A stretch of 64,000 nucleotides of DNA from Haliea sp963974125 (GTDB taxonomy: Bacteria; Pseudomonadota; Gammaproteobacteria; Pseudomonadales; Halieaceae): contig CAXBCH010000015.1 of the NCBI GenBank assembly GCA_963974125.1, positions 32,657-96,656 of the forward strand. Reading direction: 5' to 3'. Shown one piece after another: positions 35,699-44,991 of this stretch. The notes below the pieces were generated by a model. That model saw nothing but the letters and a program-made list of their open reading frames with translations, did no database searches and was not told the DNA's origin. A program made the translations under genes and the position numbers. The number at the start of each line of letters is the position of its first letter. Position 1 is the first letter of the stretch.

Positions 35699-38600
35699 CC
35701 GGAGGCGCTACCGGGGGCCGTGTCCGCTGCCATGGTTGCCTCGCCCCTGACCGAGCGGCTTGCCAGCAGCCTGTAGGCGGCGGGCACCACGTACAGTGAC
35801 AGGAATGATCCCAGCAACATGCCGCCAATCACCGCGAGGCCCAGTGGCACCCGGCTCTGGGAGCCGGCGCCCAGCGCCAGGGCAATGGGCAGCGTGCCCA
35901 GTACGGTCGACAGGGTGGTCATGAGAATGGGCCGGAAACGCGCCGCCGCTGCCTCCTCGACAGCATCGGCGATGCTGAGGCCGGCCTCCCGGCGCTGGTT
36001 GGCAAACTCCACGATCAGGATGCCGTTCTTGGTCACCAGGCCAATCAGCATGATCAGGCCGATCTGGGAGAAGATGTTGAGCGTCTGGCCGAAGTACCAC
36101 AGGCTGATCAGGCCACCGGTAATAGCCATCGGCACGGTCAGCATGATCGCCAGCGGGTCGCGGAAGCTCTCGAACTGGGCGGCCAGCACCAGGTAGATCA
36201 ACAGCAGGGCGAGTACGAAAACAAACACCAGGCTGCTGCCGGTTTCGTCGAACTCGCGCGACTGCCCGGCCAGTTCGGTACTGTAGCTGTCATCGAGTAC
36301 GGCCGCCGCAACTTCGCGCATTGCTTCGATACCTGCCCCGAGGGTGACGCCATCGGCCAGATTGGCGGAGAATGTTGCCGCAGTGAAGCGGTTGAAGCGG
36401 TACAGCACCGGTGCCGAGCTCTGTTCGCGCACGGTCACCAGGTTCTGCAGAGGTACCATGGCGCCGTTGGCGGCGCGCACCGACAGGCGCGACAGGTCGG
36501 TGGGGTCGTCCCGTCCGCTGCGCACCATCTGGCCAATGATCTCGTACTGCTGGCCGTCCTTGAGAAAGTAGCCGAAGCGCTGGCCGCTGAAGGATGCCTG
36601 GACGATGTCGGCGATGTCCCGGGTACTGACGCCGAGCGCCTCGGCGCGGTCGCGGTCGATATCGAGCACCAGTTCCGGCTGGTTGAACTTGAGGTTCACG
36701 TCGACGTAGCTGAAAGCGGGATGCTGCTGGGCCCGCTCCATGAAACGGGGAATAACCTCCCTGACCTTGTCGATATCCGTATTCTGCACCACGAACTGGA
36801 CCGGCAGTCCGCGACCGCCCACATTGATGGTCTCGAACTGGCGCACGAAGGCCTGCAGGTCGGGAAAGCCCGCCAGTGCGGCGGTCAGGATGGAAGCGAC
36901 CTCGGCCTGGGTGTGTTCGCGCTCGGCCGGGTCCTTCAGCACCACACGCGAGAAGCCGCTGTTGACGGTAGTCGAGGCGCCAAAGCCGGGTGAGGTGACC
37001 GTGAGGCGTGTTTTGACATCATCGCCGACGCTGTCCCTGACCACGTCGTCGAAGCGGGTCATGGCGTCGAACATGTAGTCGAAACCGGCGCCCTCCGGGC
37101 CCCGTGCGGACACAAACAGTTGGCTGCGGTCTTCCAGCGGTGCCAGCTCCTGGGGCAGGCTGCGATACAGGGTGACCACCAGGCCCACGCAAACCAGCAG
37201 GATCAGCGGCGCCCAGCTGCGATGGCTCAGGAACGTGCGCAGCGAGTCGCGGTAGCGATCGGCGAGGCCGTCGAAAAACGGCTCTGTAGCCCGGTACAGG
37301 GCCGGGTGGCGGGCCCGGTTCTTGAGAAAGCGGGTGCAGAGCATGGGTGCCAGGGTCAGGGCCACGAAGGACGAGATGATCACCGCCGCGGCGAGGGTAA
37401 CCCCGAACTCACGAAACAGGACCCCGGTGAGGCCGCCGAGGAATATCAGCGGCGCGAATACCACCGTCAGTGCCAGTGTGGTCGCGATTACCGCGAAGAA
37501 AATCTCGCGTACACCCTCGGCGCCGGCCACCGCAGGGGTCTGCCCCCTCTCGATGCGTTTGTAGATGTTCTCCACCACCACGATGGCGTCGTCCACCACC
37601 AGGCCGATGGCCAGCACCATGCCCAGCAGTGTCAGCACATTGATCGAGAACCCGGCCAGGTAAAGCACGAAAAAAGTGCCGATCAGGGCGATGGGAATAG
37701 TGATGATGGGGATGATGGTGGTGCGCCACTCCCGCAGGAAAGTGAAGATTGTGGCGCAGACCAGCAGCAGGGCGATCACCAGCGTCTGGATAACTTCCTT
37801 GATACTGGCGCGAATGAAGGTGGTGTTGTCAAAGCCAATCGCCAGGTCCACATCCGCCGGCAGGTCGCGCTCGATAATGGCCAGGCGCCGGTAGAACTCG
37901 TCGGCAATGGCAATTTCATTGGCGCCGCTCTGGGGCCGCAATACCACCCCGACGTTGGTAATGCCGTCCCGGCGCAGCACCGTGCGTTCGTTGAGTGCCC
38001 CCAGTTCCGCGCGACCCACATCGCGCAGCCGCACCACACGGTCGCCGTTGCGCTTGATGATCCGGTTCTCGAACTCTTCCGGATCGTCTCCCAACCGGCT
38101 CAGGGTGCGGATATTGAGGTCGATGCTGTCGCCTTCGAGACGTCCGGTGGGTAGCTCGACGTTGGCGGCCTGCAGCGCCTCGCGTACATCGATGGCGGTG
38201 AGTCCATGGGCCGCCAGCGCGTCCGGGTCCAGCCACAGGCGCATGGAGTATTCCTTGTAACCCCAGATGTCGACCTGACCCACCCCGGAGATGGTTTCAA
38301 AGCGGGTCTTGAACAGATCGTCCGCCAGCGCGCTGAGTTCCAGCAGGCTGCGCTGTTGGCTGCGCACGCTCAGGAAAATAATGGGGTCGCCGTCGGCATC
38401 GGCCTTGGTAACGGTGGGCGCCTCGGCGTCGTTCGGCAGCCGGCGCAGGGCGGAACCCACCCGGTCGCGGATGTCGTTGGCGGCGGTATCCAGGTCATCG
38501 CCAAGGTTGAATTCCGTGGTCACCGTGCTCAGGCCCTCGCGACTGATCGAGGTCATGGTGCGGATCCCGGAAACGGTGTTGAGCTCTTCCTCCAGTGCTT

Positions 38601-38793
38601 CGGTGATCTGGCTTTCCACCACGCTGGCATTGGCGCCCGGATAGGCAGCCTGCACCGAGATGATGGGGCGCTGGGCCATGGGGAACTCGCGCACACCCAA
38701 TTCGCCGAGGCCAATGAGGCCGAAAACGATGATGACGATGGACATCACCACCGCCAGCACCGGGCGCTGGATGCTCAGTTCATGCAGACGCAT
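35695..38793 (-). CDS. RND (HAE1 family) efflux transporter permease
   Basis: Inner-membrane proton-driven pump of 1032 residues, usual for the family. Twelve membrane segments are expected, with the TM4 proton-relay Asp pair in GLVVDDAIVVVENI, the N-terminal start MRLHELSIQRPVLAVVMSI and the C-terminal TKNGILIVEFANQRREAG. It resembles the MexF/AcrB-like branch typically paired with a short periplasmic adaptor. It overlaps the adaptor stop by one base. No outer-membrane channel gene is adjacent, so a TolC-type protein encoded elsewhere is presumably used. Substrates cannot be inferred. Confidence 0.95.
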   Translation of the reverse strand: MRLHELSIQRPVLAVVMSIVIIVFGLIGLGELGVREFPMAQRPIISVQAAYPGANASVVESQITEALEEELNTVSGIRTMTSISREGLSTVTTEFNLGDDLDTAANDIRDRVGSALRRLPNDAEAPTVTKADADGDPIIFLSVRSQQRSLLELSALADDLFKTRFETISGVGQVDIWGYKEYSMRLWLDPDALAAHGLTAIDVREALQAANVELPTGRLEGDSIDLNIRTLSRLGDDPEEFENRIIKRNGDRVVRLRDVGRAELGALNERTVLRRDGITNVGVVLRPQSGANEIAIADEFYRRLAIIERDLPADVDLAIGFDNTTFIRASIKEVIQTLVIALLLVCATIFTFLREWRTTIIPIITIPIALIGTFFVLYLAGFSINVLTLLGMVLAIGLVVDDAIVVVENIYKRIERGQTPAVAGAEGVREIFFAVIATTLALTVVFAPLIFLGGLTGVLFREFGVTLAAAVIISSFVALTLAPMLCTRFLKNRARHPALYRATEPFFDGLADRYRDSLRTFLSHRSWAPLILLVCVGLVVTLYRSLPQELAPLEDRSQLFVSARGPEGAGFDYMFDAMTRFDDVVRDSVGDDVKTRLTVTSPGFGASTTVNSGFSRVVLKDPAEREHTQAEVASILTAALAGFPDLQAFVRQFETINVGGRGLPVQFVVQNTDIDKVREVIPRFMERAQQHPAFSYVDVNLKFNQPELVLDIDRDRAEALGVSTRDIADIVQASFSGQRFGYFLKDGQQYEIIGQMVRSGRDDPTDLSRLSVRAANGAMVPLQNLVTVREQSSAPVLYRFNRFTAATFSANLADGVTLGAGIEAMREVAAAVLDDSYSTELAGQSREFDETGSSLVFVFVLALLLIYLVLAAQFESFRDPLAIMLTVPMAITGGLISLWYFGQTLNIFSQIGLIMLIGLVTKNGILIVEFANQRREAGLSIADAVEEAAAARFRPILMTTLSTVLGTLPIALALGAGSQSRVPLGLAVIGGMLLGSFLSLYVVPAAYRLLASRSVRGEATMAADTAPGSASG

Positions 38794-39854
38794 CAGCCGA
38801 GGTCCAGGCGGCGCTGGATGTTCACTCGCTGGCCATCGCGCACCGACTGGATGCCCGAGGTGATGATCTCCGCACCCGGCTCCAGGCCCTGCAGGATTTC
38901 CACCCGGGTTTCGTCACGGTGGCCGGTTTGCACGGTGTGGCGCACAGCAATCCCGTCCTCCACGGTAAACACGGAGACCGCGTCCAGGCTTTGCAGTACA
39001 GCCACGCTGGGTACCACCAGGGCCGCATCGTTGCGGCTCACCAGTTCCACCCGGGCATAGTTGCCGGGAAGCAGTTTGCGCTCCGTGTTGTCGACGTCGG
39101 CGCGTACGGTCAGGGTGCGGGTGGCGATGTCAACGCGCGGGTCGATGGCGCGAACAGTGGCGGTAAAGGGTTGCTCGTGGCCGGCAACCTTCAGGGACAG
39201 CTCGGTCTGCGGCTGTACCAGGCGCAGGAAGCGCTCGGGCACGCTGAAATCGACCGTCAGGTCAGAGACCGTCTGCAGGGTGGTGATAAGGGTGTCCGCC
39301 TCGATCAGGTCGCCGGTGCTGATGTGGCGCAGTCCCAGGGTGCCGTCGAATGGCGCAGTGATCCGGGTCTTGGCCAGTCGCACCTGCAGCCGCTCGACTT
39401 CCGCGCGCAGTACTTCGCGTCGGCTCACGGCGTCATCGCGTTCGCTGGCGGTCACCGAGCCACTCTTGAACAGGTTCTGCAGGCGTTCGGCCTGGGTGCT
39501 GGCGAGGGCCAGCTGTTCCCGCAGGGAGCGCAGCTCGGCTTCGACCTCGCCGGACTCGATCACTACGATGAGGTCGCCTTCCTGTACATCCTGACTGTCG
39601 GTAAAGTGGATTTGCTCGACCTTGCCGCGCAGTTCGCTGCGAATGTCGATGGACTGGTCGGCCATCAGGGTACCGTTGAACGTCATGCGGCTCTCGAAGG
39701 TCTCCGGCTCAAGACGCTGGGTGCGAACCGCTGCTGCGCCGCCCCCCGGGCGGGCGACCGCGGTGCCCCCGTCGGTGGTGGAGGGCATCAATCGGGGCCA
39801 CAGGACCAATGCAATCACGGCAATGGCAAGCGCCGGTATCAGGAGTTTTTTCAT
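38793..39854 (-). CDS. RND efflux periplasmic adaptor subunit (membrane fusion protein)
   Basis: A 353-residue HlyD/AcrA-type adaptor that bridges pump and outer-membrane channel. The ATG 39854 gives an N-terminal membrane anchor (LLIPALAIAVIALVLW). Then come a lipoyl half-motif (RSELRGKVEQIHF), an alpha-helical hairpin (about 115-165), the second lipoyl half (TRITAPFDGTLGLRHIS) and beta-barrel/MP domains. There is no lipobox, so it is anchored by the N-terminal helix. It is first in the two-gene operon and divergent from prfC. Confidence 0.94.
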   Translation of the reverse strand: MKKLLIPALAIAVIALVLWPRLMPSTTDGGTAVARPGGGAAAVRTQRLEPETFESRMTFNGTLMADQSIDIRSELRGKVEQIHFTDSQDVQEGDLIVVIESGEVEAELRSLREQLALASTQAERLQNLFKSGSVTASERDDAVSRREVLRAEVERLQVRLAKTRITAPFDGTLGLRHISTGDLIEADTLITTLQTVSDLTVDFSVPERFLRLVQPQTELSLKVAGHEQPFTATVRAIDPRVDIATRTLTVRADVDNTERKLLPGNYARVELVSRNDAALVVPSVAVLQSLDAVSVFTVEDGIAVRHTVQTGHRDETRVEILQGLEPGAEIITSGIQSVRDGQRVNIQRRLDLG

Positions 39855-39900
39855 GACTTCCTTACGTCGAGAGGGAGGTTCCCGATGACTCGGGCGCGAA

Positions 39901-39906
39901 ATTATA
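39901..39906 (-). promoter_or_regulatory. -10 element of the RND efflux operon
   Basis: TATAAT on the minus strand, about 47 nt upstream of the adaptor start codon. No good -35 is seen; its expected position is occupied by an inverted repeat (39921-39937). Confidence 0.45.
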
Positions 39907-39920
39907 CGCCAAATTCCCCG

Positions 39921-39937
39921 GGAGCGTTTGTCGCTCC
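39921..39937. promoter_or_regulatory. Operator-like inverted repeat upstream of the RND operon
   Basis: GGAGCG-TTTGT-CGCTCC is a perfect 6-bp inverted repeat with a 5-bp centre. It covers the -35 position relative to the minus-strand TATAAT. Such sites often bind TetR- or MarR-type repressors of efflux pumps, but no regulator gene is adjacent. Confidence 0.4.
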
Positions 39938-40003
39938 AGCAGTTGACTCCATCGCTACCTCCGGGTTCCCTGCCCGGACACTGCCTTGAGGCCGCAAAGC
40001 GCG

Positions 40004-40009
40004 TATAAT
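40004..40009 (+). promoter_or_regulatory. -10 element of prfC
   Basis: A perfect TATAAT lies 26 nt upstream of the prfC ATG. TTGAGG occurs upstream but only 12 nt away, too close for a standard -35, so only the -10 is called. Confidence 0.4.
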
Positions 40010-40035
40010 CCCCGCTTTTTCCAGCAGGTTGCATC

Positions 40036-41613
40036 ATGCCAGAGCTGAGCCAGGCCATTGCCGCGCGCCGCACGTTCGCCATTATCTCCCACCCGGATGC
40101 GGGCAAGACCACTATTACCGAGAAACTGCTGTTGCTGGGCAGTGCGATCCAGGTGGCGGGCAGTGTCAAGGGCAAGCGCGGGCCCCATGCCACCTCCGAC
40201 TGGATGAGCATGGAGCAGGAGCGCGGCATTTCCGTGACCTCCTCGGTCATGCAGTTCCCCTACCACGGCCGCACCGTCAACCTGCTGGACACGCCCGGGC
40301 ACGAGGATTTTTCCGAGGATACCTACCGCACGCTGACCGCCGTGGACTCGGCGTTGATGGTCATTGACGGCGCCAAGGGTGTGGAGGACCGCACCATCAA
40401 GTTGATGAACGTGTGCCGCCTGCGCGATACGCCGATCTTCAGCTTCGTCAATAAAATGGATCGGGACATTCGCGACCCGATCGAGTTGCTGGATGAGATC
40501 GAACAGGTGCTGGCGATCGCGGGCGCGCCGATCAACTGGCCTGTCGGCATGGGCCGCGATTTCAAGGGTGTCTACAACCTCTATACCGACGTGATCCACC
40601 TCTATACCCCGGGGCAGGGCAGCGTGCTGCCGGATGACCGGCGTATCGAGGGCCTGGACAGCGATGCGGCGCGGGAACTGCTGGGCGACGAGTACCCGGA
40701 CTTTGTCGATGAGATCGACCTGGTGCGGGGTGCCAGCCACCCCTTCGACGCCGAGGCATTCCTGGCCGGCAAGCTGAGCCCGGTGTTCTTCGGTACCGCA
40801 CTGGGCAACTTTGGCGTCCGCGAGATGCTCGATGACTTTGTCGAGTGGGCGCCGCCGCCCCTGGGCCGGGAGGCAAAGGAGCGCGAGGTCAGTGCCGGGG
40901 AACCACAGTTCAGCGGTTTCGTTTTCAAGATCCAGGCCAATATGGACCCCCGGCACCGGGACCGGATTGCCTTCCTGCGCCTGTGTTCCGGCCGCTACGA
41001 CAAGGGCATGAAGATGCGTCATGTGCGCATCGGCAAGGAGGTGCGGATCGCCGATGCGGTCACCTTCAAGGCCGGGGAGCGGGTGTTGGTGGAGGAGGCA
41101 GTAGCCGGCGACATCATCGGCCTGCACAATCACGGCACCATTCAGATCGGCGATACCTTTACCGCCGGGGAAGATCTCAACTTTACCGGGATACCCCACT
41201 TCGCGCCCGAACTGTTTCGCCGCATCCGCCTGCGCGACCCGATGAAATCCAAGCAGCTGCAAAAGGGCCTGCAGCAGTTGTCGGAGGAGGGCTCTACCCA
41301 GGTATTCGCGCCCCTGAACAATGCCGACCTGATTGTCGGCGCTGTTGGCCAGCTGCAGTTCGATGTAGTGGTCTACCGCCTGGCGGATGAATACAAGGTC
41401 GAGGCGATGTATGAGCCGGTCAATGTCTACACCGCACGCTGGGTCCACTGCAGCGATGCCCGCAAGCTGGAAGAGTTTCGCAAGAAGGCGGCCGATCAGC
41501 TGTCAATTGACGGTGGTGGTCACCTGGCCTACCTGGCGCCTACCCGGGTCAACCTCGCGTTGATGGAAGAGCGCTGGCCCGAGATTGAATTCCGGGCCAC
41601 CCGCGAGCACTGA
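40036..41613 (+). CDS. prfC: Peptide chain release factor 3
   Basis: GTPase that recycles RF1/RF2 from the ribosome after termination. The 525 residues match RF3. G1 is SHPDAGKTT, the G2/switch region is MEQERGISVTSSV, G3 is DTPGHEDFSEDTYR and G4 is NKMDRD. Domain II and a C-terminal RF3 domain follow (QLQFDVVVYRLADEYKVEA). The ERGISVTSSVMQF string separates it from EF-G and from ribosome-protection proteins. It is a single-gene unit, convergent with the peroxidase gene 13 bp downstream. Confidence 0.97.
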   Translation: MPELSQAIAARRTFAIISHPDAGKTTITEKLLLLGSAIQVAGSVKGKRGPHATSDWMSMEQERGISVTSSVMQFPYHGRTVNLLDTPGHEDFSEDTYRTLTAVDSALMVIDGAKGVEDRTIKLMNVCRLRDTPIFSFVNKMDRDIRDPIELLDEIEQVLAIAGAPINWPVGMGRDFKGVYNLYTDVIHLYTPGQGSVLPDDRRIEGLDSDAARELLGDEYPDFVDEIDLVRGASHPFDAEAFLAGKLSPVFFGTALGNFGVREMLDDFVEWAPPPLGREAKEREVSAGEPQFSGFVFKIQANMDPRHRDRIAFLRLCSGRYDKGMKMRHVRIGKEVRIADAVTFKAGERVLVEEAVAGDIIGLHNHGTIQIGDTFTAGEDLNFTGIPHFAPELFRRIRLRDPMKSKQLQKGLQQLSEEGSTQVFAPLNNADLIVGAVGQLQFDVVVYRLADEYKVEAMYEPVNVYTARWVHCSDARKLEEFRKKAADQLSIDGGGHLAYLAPTRVNLALMEERWPEIEFRATREH

Positions 41614-41626
41614 CCCGGAGGGCGGG

Positions 41627-42112
41627 TCAGGGCAGCAGGGGCTCGATATCGCTGGCGATATCCTCGGGCCTGGTGGTGGGCGCATAGCGCTTTACCACAT
41701 TGCCGTCGCTGTCGATCAGGAACTTGGTGAAGTTCCACTTGATGCCCTGTGATCCCAGGGTCCCCGGTGCGGCTTTCTTCAGGTGTTTGAACAGCGGGTC
41801 GGCGTTGCCGCCATTGACATTGATCTTGCCGAACATGGGGAAGCTGACGCCATAGTTGAGCTGGCAGAATTCCATGATCTCGTCATTGCTGCCCGGATCC
41901 TGCTTGCCGAACTGGTTGCAGGGGAAGCCCAGGATCGCAAAGCCGCGGTCGCGGAACTGCTCGTAGAGCTTTTCCAGGCCTTCGAACTGGGGTGTGAAGC
42001 CGCACTTGGAGGCAGTGTTGACCACCAGCAGGACCTTGCCGCGGTATTCCTCGAGGGATTGCTTCTTGCCGGCCGGGGTCTGGCAGCTGAAATCGTAGAT
42101 GGTTGAAGCCAT
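41627..42112 (-). CDS. gpx: Glutathione peroxidase family protein (Cys type)
   Basis: A 161-residue thiol peroxidase that reduces hydroperoxides using glutathione or thioredoxin. The peroxidatic Cys37 in VNTASKCGFTPQ replaces selenocysteine. The GFPCNQFGKQDPGSNDEI and WNFTKFLID motifs supply the Gln and Trp/Asn of the catalytic tetrad. The ribosome site AGGAGA precedes the ATG. It follows the desaturase gene on the same strand by 88 bp, so shared transcription is possible. No signal peptide. Confidence 0.94.
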   Translation of the reverse strand: MASTIYDFSCQTPAGKKQSLEEYRGKVLLVVNTASKCGFTPQFEGLEKLYEQFRDRGFAILGFPCNQFGKQDPGSNDEIMEFCQLNYGVSFPMFGKINVNGGNADPLFKHLKKAAPGTLGSQGIKWNFTKFLIDSDGNVVKRYAPTTRPEDIASDIEPLLP

Positions 42113-42200
42113 GTCGCGTTCTCCTGTGGTCGGCAGTCAGTGCTGCCTTTCCGGAATACTTGTTACGCCCCCGGCTTGCGGCGGGATCAGCTGAGTCTGC

Positions 42201-43385
42201 TCATGCTCCCGACGCTTCCATCGGCGATTGCAGCTGCTGCAGCAGCATGCCCAGGCGCTTGCGCTGGTTCTTCAGTGCGTACTCCAGTTCCCGCAGCTTG
42301 TTGCGCACGGTGGCGCGCTCCCACTTGTCGAGCATCTGCAGGCGCCCGGCTTCCAGCGCGTCCTCGAATTCGGCCACCTTGCGCTCATAGCGCGCGGATT
42401 GCAGGGCCCGCCACTGGTTGACCGATTCCGTGAACAGCTGGTACTCGCGTTCCAGCAGGTCCCGCAGGGTCTCGTTGTCCGCCTGCTCCGCCAGTTCCCG
42501 CCGGGCCCTGGCGAACTGGGCGTCCACCATGGCGCGCTGGATCCTGAAATCCGGAACCTTGTTGAGCTTGCTGGCCAGGCCAAGGCGGGCACAGAGGCCG
42601 ATCATCCACTTGGTCGGGTCCCACTGCCACCAGCGGATGCCGTTGCGGTAGTCCTGCTGGAAGATGTGGTGGTAGTTGTGGTAGCCCTCGCCGTAGGTGA
42701 GGAAGGCCAGGAAACCGTTGTCCCGGGCACTGTTGCCCTCGGTGTAGGGACGGGTACCCCAGAAGTGGGCGAGTGAATTGATGAAAAACGTGACGTGGTG
42801 GTTCACTACCAGCCGCAGCAGGCCCACGACCAGCAGAGTGCCAATCACATCGCCCAGGGCCATGCCCAGCAGCAGGGCCGGCACCACGTTCATGAAGGTG
42901 GTCAGGGCCACATAGTGGCGGTGCTGGAACATCACCACCGGGTCGCGCTGCAGGTCCCTGGCGTTGCTGAAGTCATTGTCACCACTGGGGTAGTGGCGCA
43001 GCATCCAGCCCATGTGGCTGAACCAGAGGCCGCGACCGGCGGAGTAGGGATCCTGGTCGTTGTCATCGACATGGCGATGGTGGCGGCGGTGGTCTGATGC
43101 CCAGATCAGGATACTGTTCTGCAGCGCGCCCGCGCCCCAGAGGGCGAAGAACCACTTCAGGGCCGGGTGGGCCTCGTAGGCATTGTGTGCCCACAGGCGG
43201 TGGTAGCCGCCGGTGATGGAGAGGCCATTCAGGTACAGCAAAACCAGCGCCCAAAGCCACTGGGCAGTGGAGAAGCCGTGATAGACCCCCCACAGGGGGA
43301 CAAGGATCAGGGCCAGGAGCGGAAAGCCGACAAAAATGACGACATTGACCGGAATCAGGGGCGGCTTGGCTGGTGCGGTAGGCAT
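42201..43385 (-). CDS. Delta-9 acyl (acyl-CoA type) fatty acid desaturase
   Basis: Integral-membrane di-iron desaturase of 394 residues introducing a cis double bond into saturated acyl chains. The three His boxes are HRLWAH (62-67), HRRHH (99-103) and HNYHH (236-240), the acyl-CoA desaturase pattern. About four membrane segments surround them. After residue 265 a charged, coiled-coil-like region of about 115 residues extends the core. Length and form resemble Pseudomonas DesB. An electron-donor reductase gene is not adjacent. Confidence 0.92.
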   Translation of the reverse strand: MPTAPAKPPLIPVNVVIFVGFPLLALILVPLWGVYHGFSTAQWLWALVLLYLNGLSITGGYHRLWAHNAYEAHPALKWFFALWGAGALQNSILIWASDHRRHHRHVDDNDQDPYSAGRGLWFSHMGWMLRHYPSGDNDFSNARDLQRDPVVMFQHRHYVALTTFMNVVPALLLGMALGDVIGTLLVVGLLRLVVNHHVTFFINSLAHFWGTRPYTEGNSARDNGFLAFLTYGEGYHNYHHIFQQDYRNGIRWWQWDPTKWMIGLCARLGLASKLNKVPDFRIQRAMVDAQFARARRELAEQADNETLRDLLEREYQLFTESVNQWRALQSARYERKVAEFEDALEAGRLQMLDKWERATVRNKLRELEYALKNQRKRLGMLLQQLQSPMEASGA

Positions 43386-43546
43386 ATGGACGTGAAGCTC
43401 TGGGGGTGGATATGCAGGATTGCATGATAGCCTGTTGGGGGCGAAAAGTCCTGCTTGTGGCAGTGCTTCCAGCGTCGTTGGATCATGCGGGACGGCTTTG
43501 GTTCCCTCGGGGCCAGGATCTGCGTGGCCTGGGCGGCCCCACCTCC

Positions 43547-44890
43547 TCAGGTGCGCTCGAGGTAGGACTGGTACTCGAGCAGGGAGATTCGGCGCCGGAA
43601 CTCGGATTCTTCCTGTTCCTTGGTGAGGGTGAATATCCGCTGCAATTCGCCCCCCAGCGCAGCACGGATGAACTCGGACCCGCGAAACCGGTCCAGGGCT
43701 TCGTGCATGTACCCCGGCAGGGAACCGGTTTTCTGGGAATAGCCGTCGCCCCTGGTGGGGGTGCCCGGCGACGCCTGCTGCTCGATGCCGTCGAGCATGG
43801 CGGCGAGGACCACGGCGAACTGCAGGTAGGGATTGCAGTCGGCGCCGGCGACCCGGTGTTCGAGCCGCCGGGCGGCGTGGGACCCGGCCGGCACGCGCAC
43901 CGCCACGGTGCGGTTCTCATAGCCCCAGCTCGGGTAGGTGGGGGCATGGGTACCGGGCTGGAAGCGGCGGTAGCCGTTGAAGCCGGGCGAGAAGATGATC
44001 ATCGAGTCAGCCATGTGCTGCAGGCAGCCGGCGATGGCCTGGTGCAGCAGGGGAGTGCCGCGCTCGGTGCCGTCGTCGAAAACATTGTTGCCCTGCTGGT
44101 CCAGAACACTGCAATGGACGTGCATGCCGTTGCCGGCCTCGTCCTCGAAGGGCTTGGGCATGAAGCTCGCCACCAGGCCGTGCTTGTGGGCGACGCCCTT
44201 GATCAGCCGCTTCATCATCAATATCTGCTTGGCCGCCAGCACCGGGCTGGGGACGTGCTGCATGTTGATCTCGTACTGGGAGGGGGCCGACTCCTTGACC
44301 ACGCCGTCGAAGGGCAGATCCTGGAGCTCGCAGGCGACGCGCAGTTCCTCCATCATCTGCTGGTGCTGGTTGAGCACATCGAGCCCATACATGTTGCCGC
44401 CAACCGGCTGGCTGCCGGCGGGGGAAGGGCAGGTGTGAATGGGCACGACGTTGTCCCAGCGCACCAGGCTGAATTCGAGCTCGGCAGCCACGACCGGGGT
44501 CCAGCCGGCATCCTGGAAGCGCGCAACGACCTGCTTGAGCACGTGGCGGGGATCGCCCATGTAGGGCGTGCCATCGGCGTCGAACATGGACAACATGACC
44601 TGGCCGTGCTGGCCGCCCGCGGACCAGGGCGTCGGCAGCAGGGAGCCCTCTACCGGGCGGCAAATGCCGTCGGCGTCGCCGGACGCGAACACCAGCTCCT
44701 CTACATCCCGGCCCCAGATATCCAGGCTCAGGGCGGTCTTGGGGAGCTTGAGTTCACCATCGAAAATCTTGGCAAGCTTGTGCCGCGGCAGCCATTTGCC
44801 GCGCATGATGCCGTTGCAGTCGGGCAGCAGGGCCTCGACGGTGGTGATTTCCGGGTGGGCCCGCAAGAACCAGTCGGCTTCAAGGGACAT
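43547..44890 (-). CDS. Glutamine synthetase family protein, gamma-glutamylpolyamine synthetase-like
   Basis: A 447-residue glutamine-synthetase-fold ligase. ATP- and glutamate-binding motifs are seen: AAELEFSLVRW, KPFEDEAGNGMHVHCSVLD, the RRFQPGTHAPTYPSWGYENRTVAVRVP segment and ADCNPYLQFA. The short N-terminal domain and absence of the GlnA adenylylation loop suggest the PuuA/SpuI branch that glutamylates putrescine or other amines. The adjacent LuxR and AraC regulators fit an inducible catabolic gene. Other puu genes are not in the window, so the substrate is inferred. Confidence 0.8.
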   Translation of the reverse strand: MSLEADWFLRAHPEITTVEALLPDCNGIMRGKWLPRHKLAKIFDGELKLPKTALSLDIWGRDVEELVFASGDADGICRPVEGSLLPTPWSAGGQHGQVMLSMFDADGTPYMGDPRHVLKQVVARFQDAGWTPVVAAELEFSLVRWDNVVPIHTCPSPAGSQPVGGNMYGLDVLNQHQQMMEELRVACELQDLPFDGVVKESAPSQYEINMQHVPSPVLAAKQILMMKRLIKGVAHKHGLVASFMPKPFEDEAGNGMHVHCSVLDQQGNNVFDDGTERGTPLLHQAIAGCLQHMADSMIIFSPGFNGYRRFQPGTHAPTYPSWGYENRTVAVRVPAGSHAARRLEHRVAGADCNPYLQFAVVLAAMLDGIEQQASPGTPTRGDGYSQKTGSLPGYMHEALDRFRGSEFIRAALGGELQRIFTLTKEQEESEFRRRISLLEYQSYLERT

Positions 44891-44991
44891 TCGGACACCG
44901 TGATTCAGGCCAGTAAGGCTGCACTATCGGGATTTTGGCGCGGGGGTTCAATGCCCCAACCGGGGCAGGGTCGGGGCTTGTGTCACCGTGT

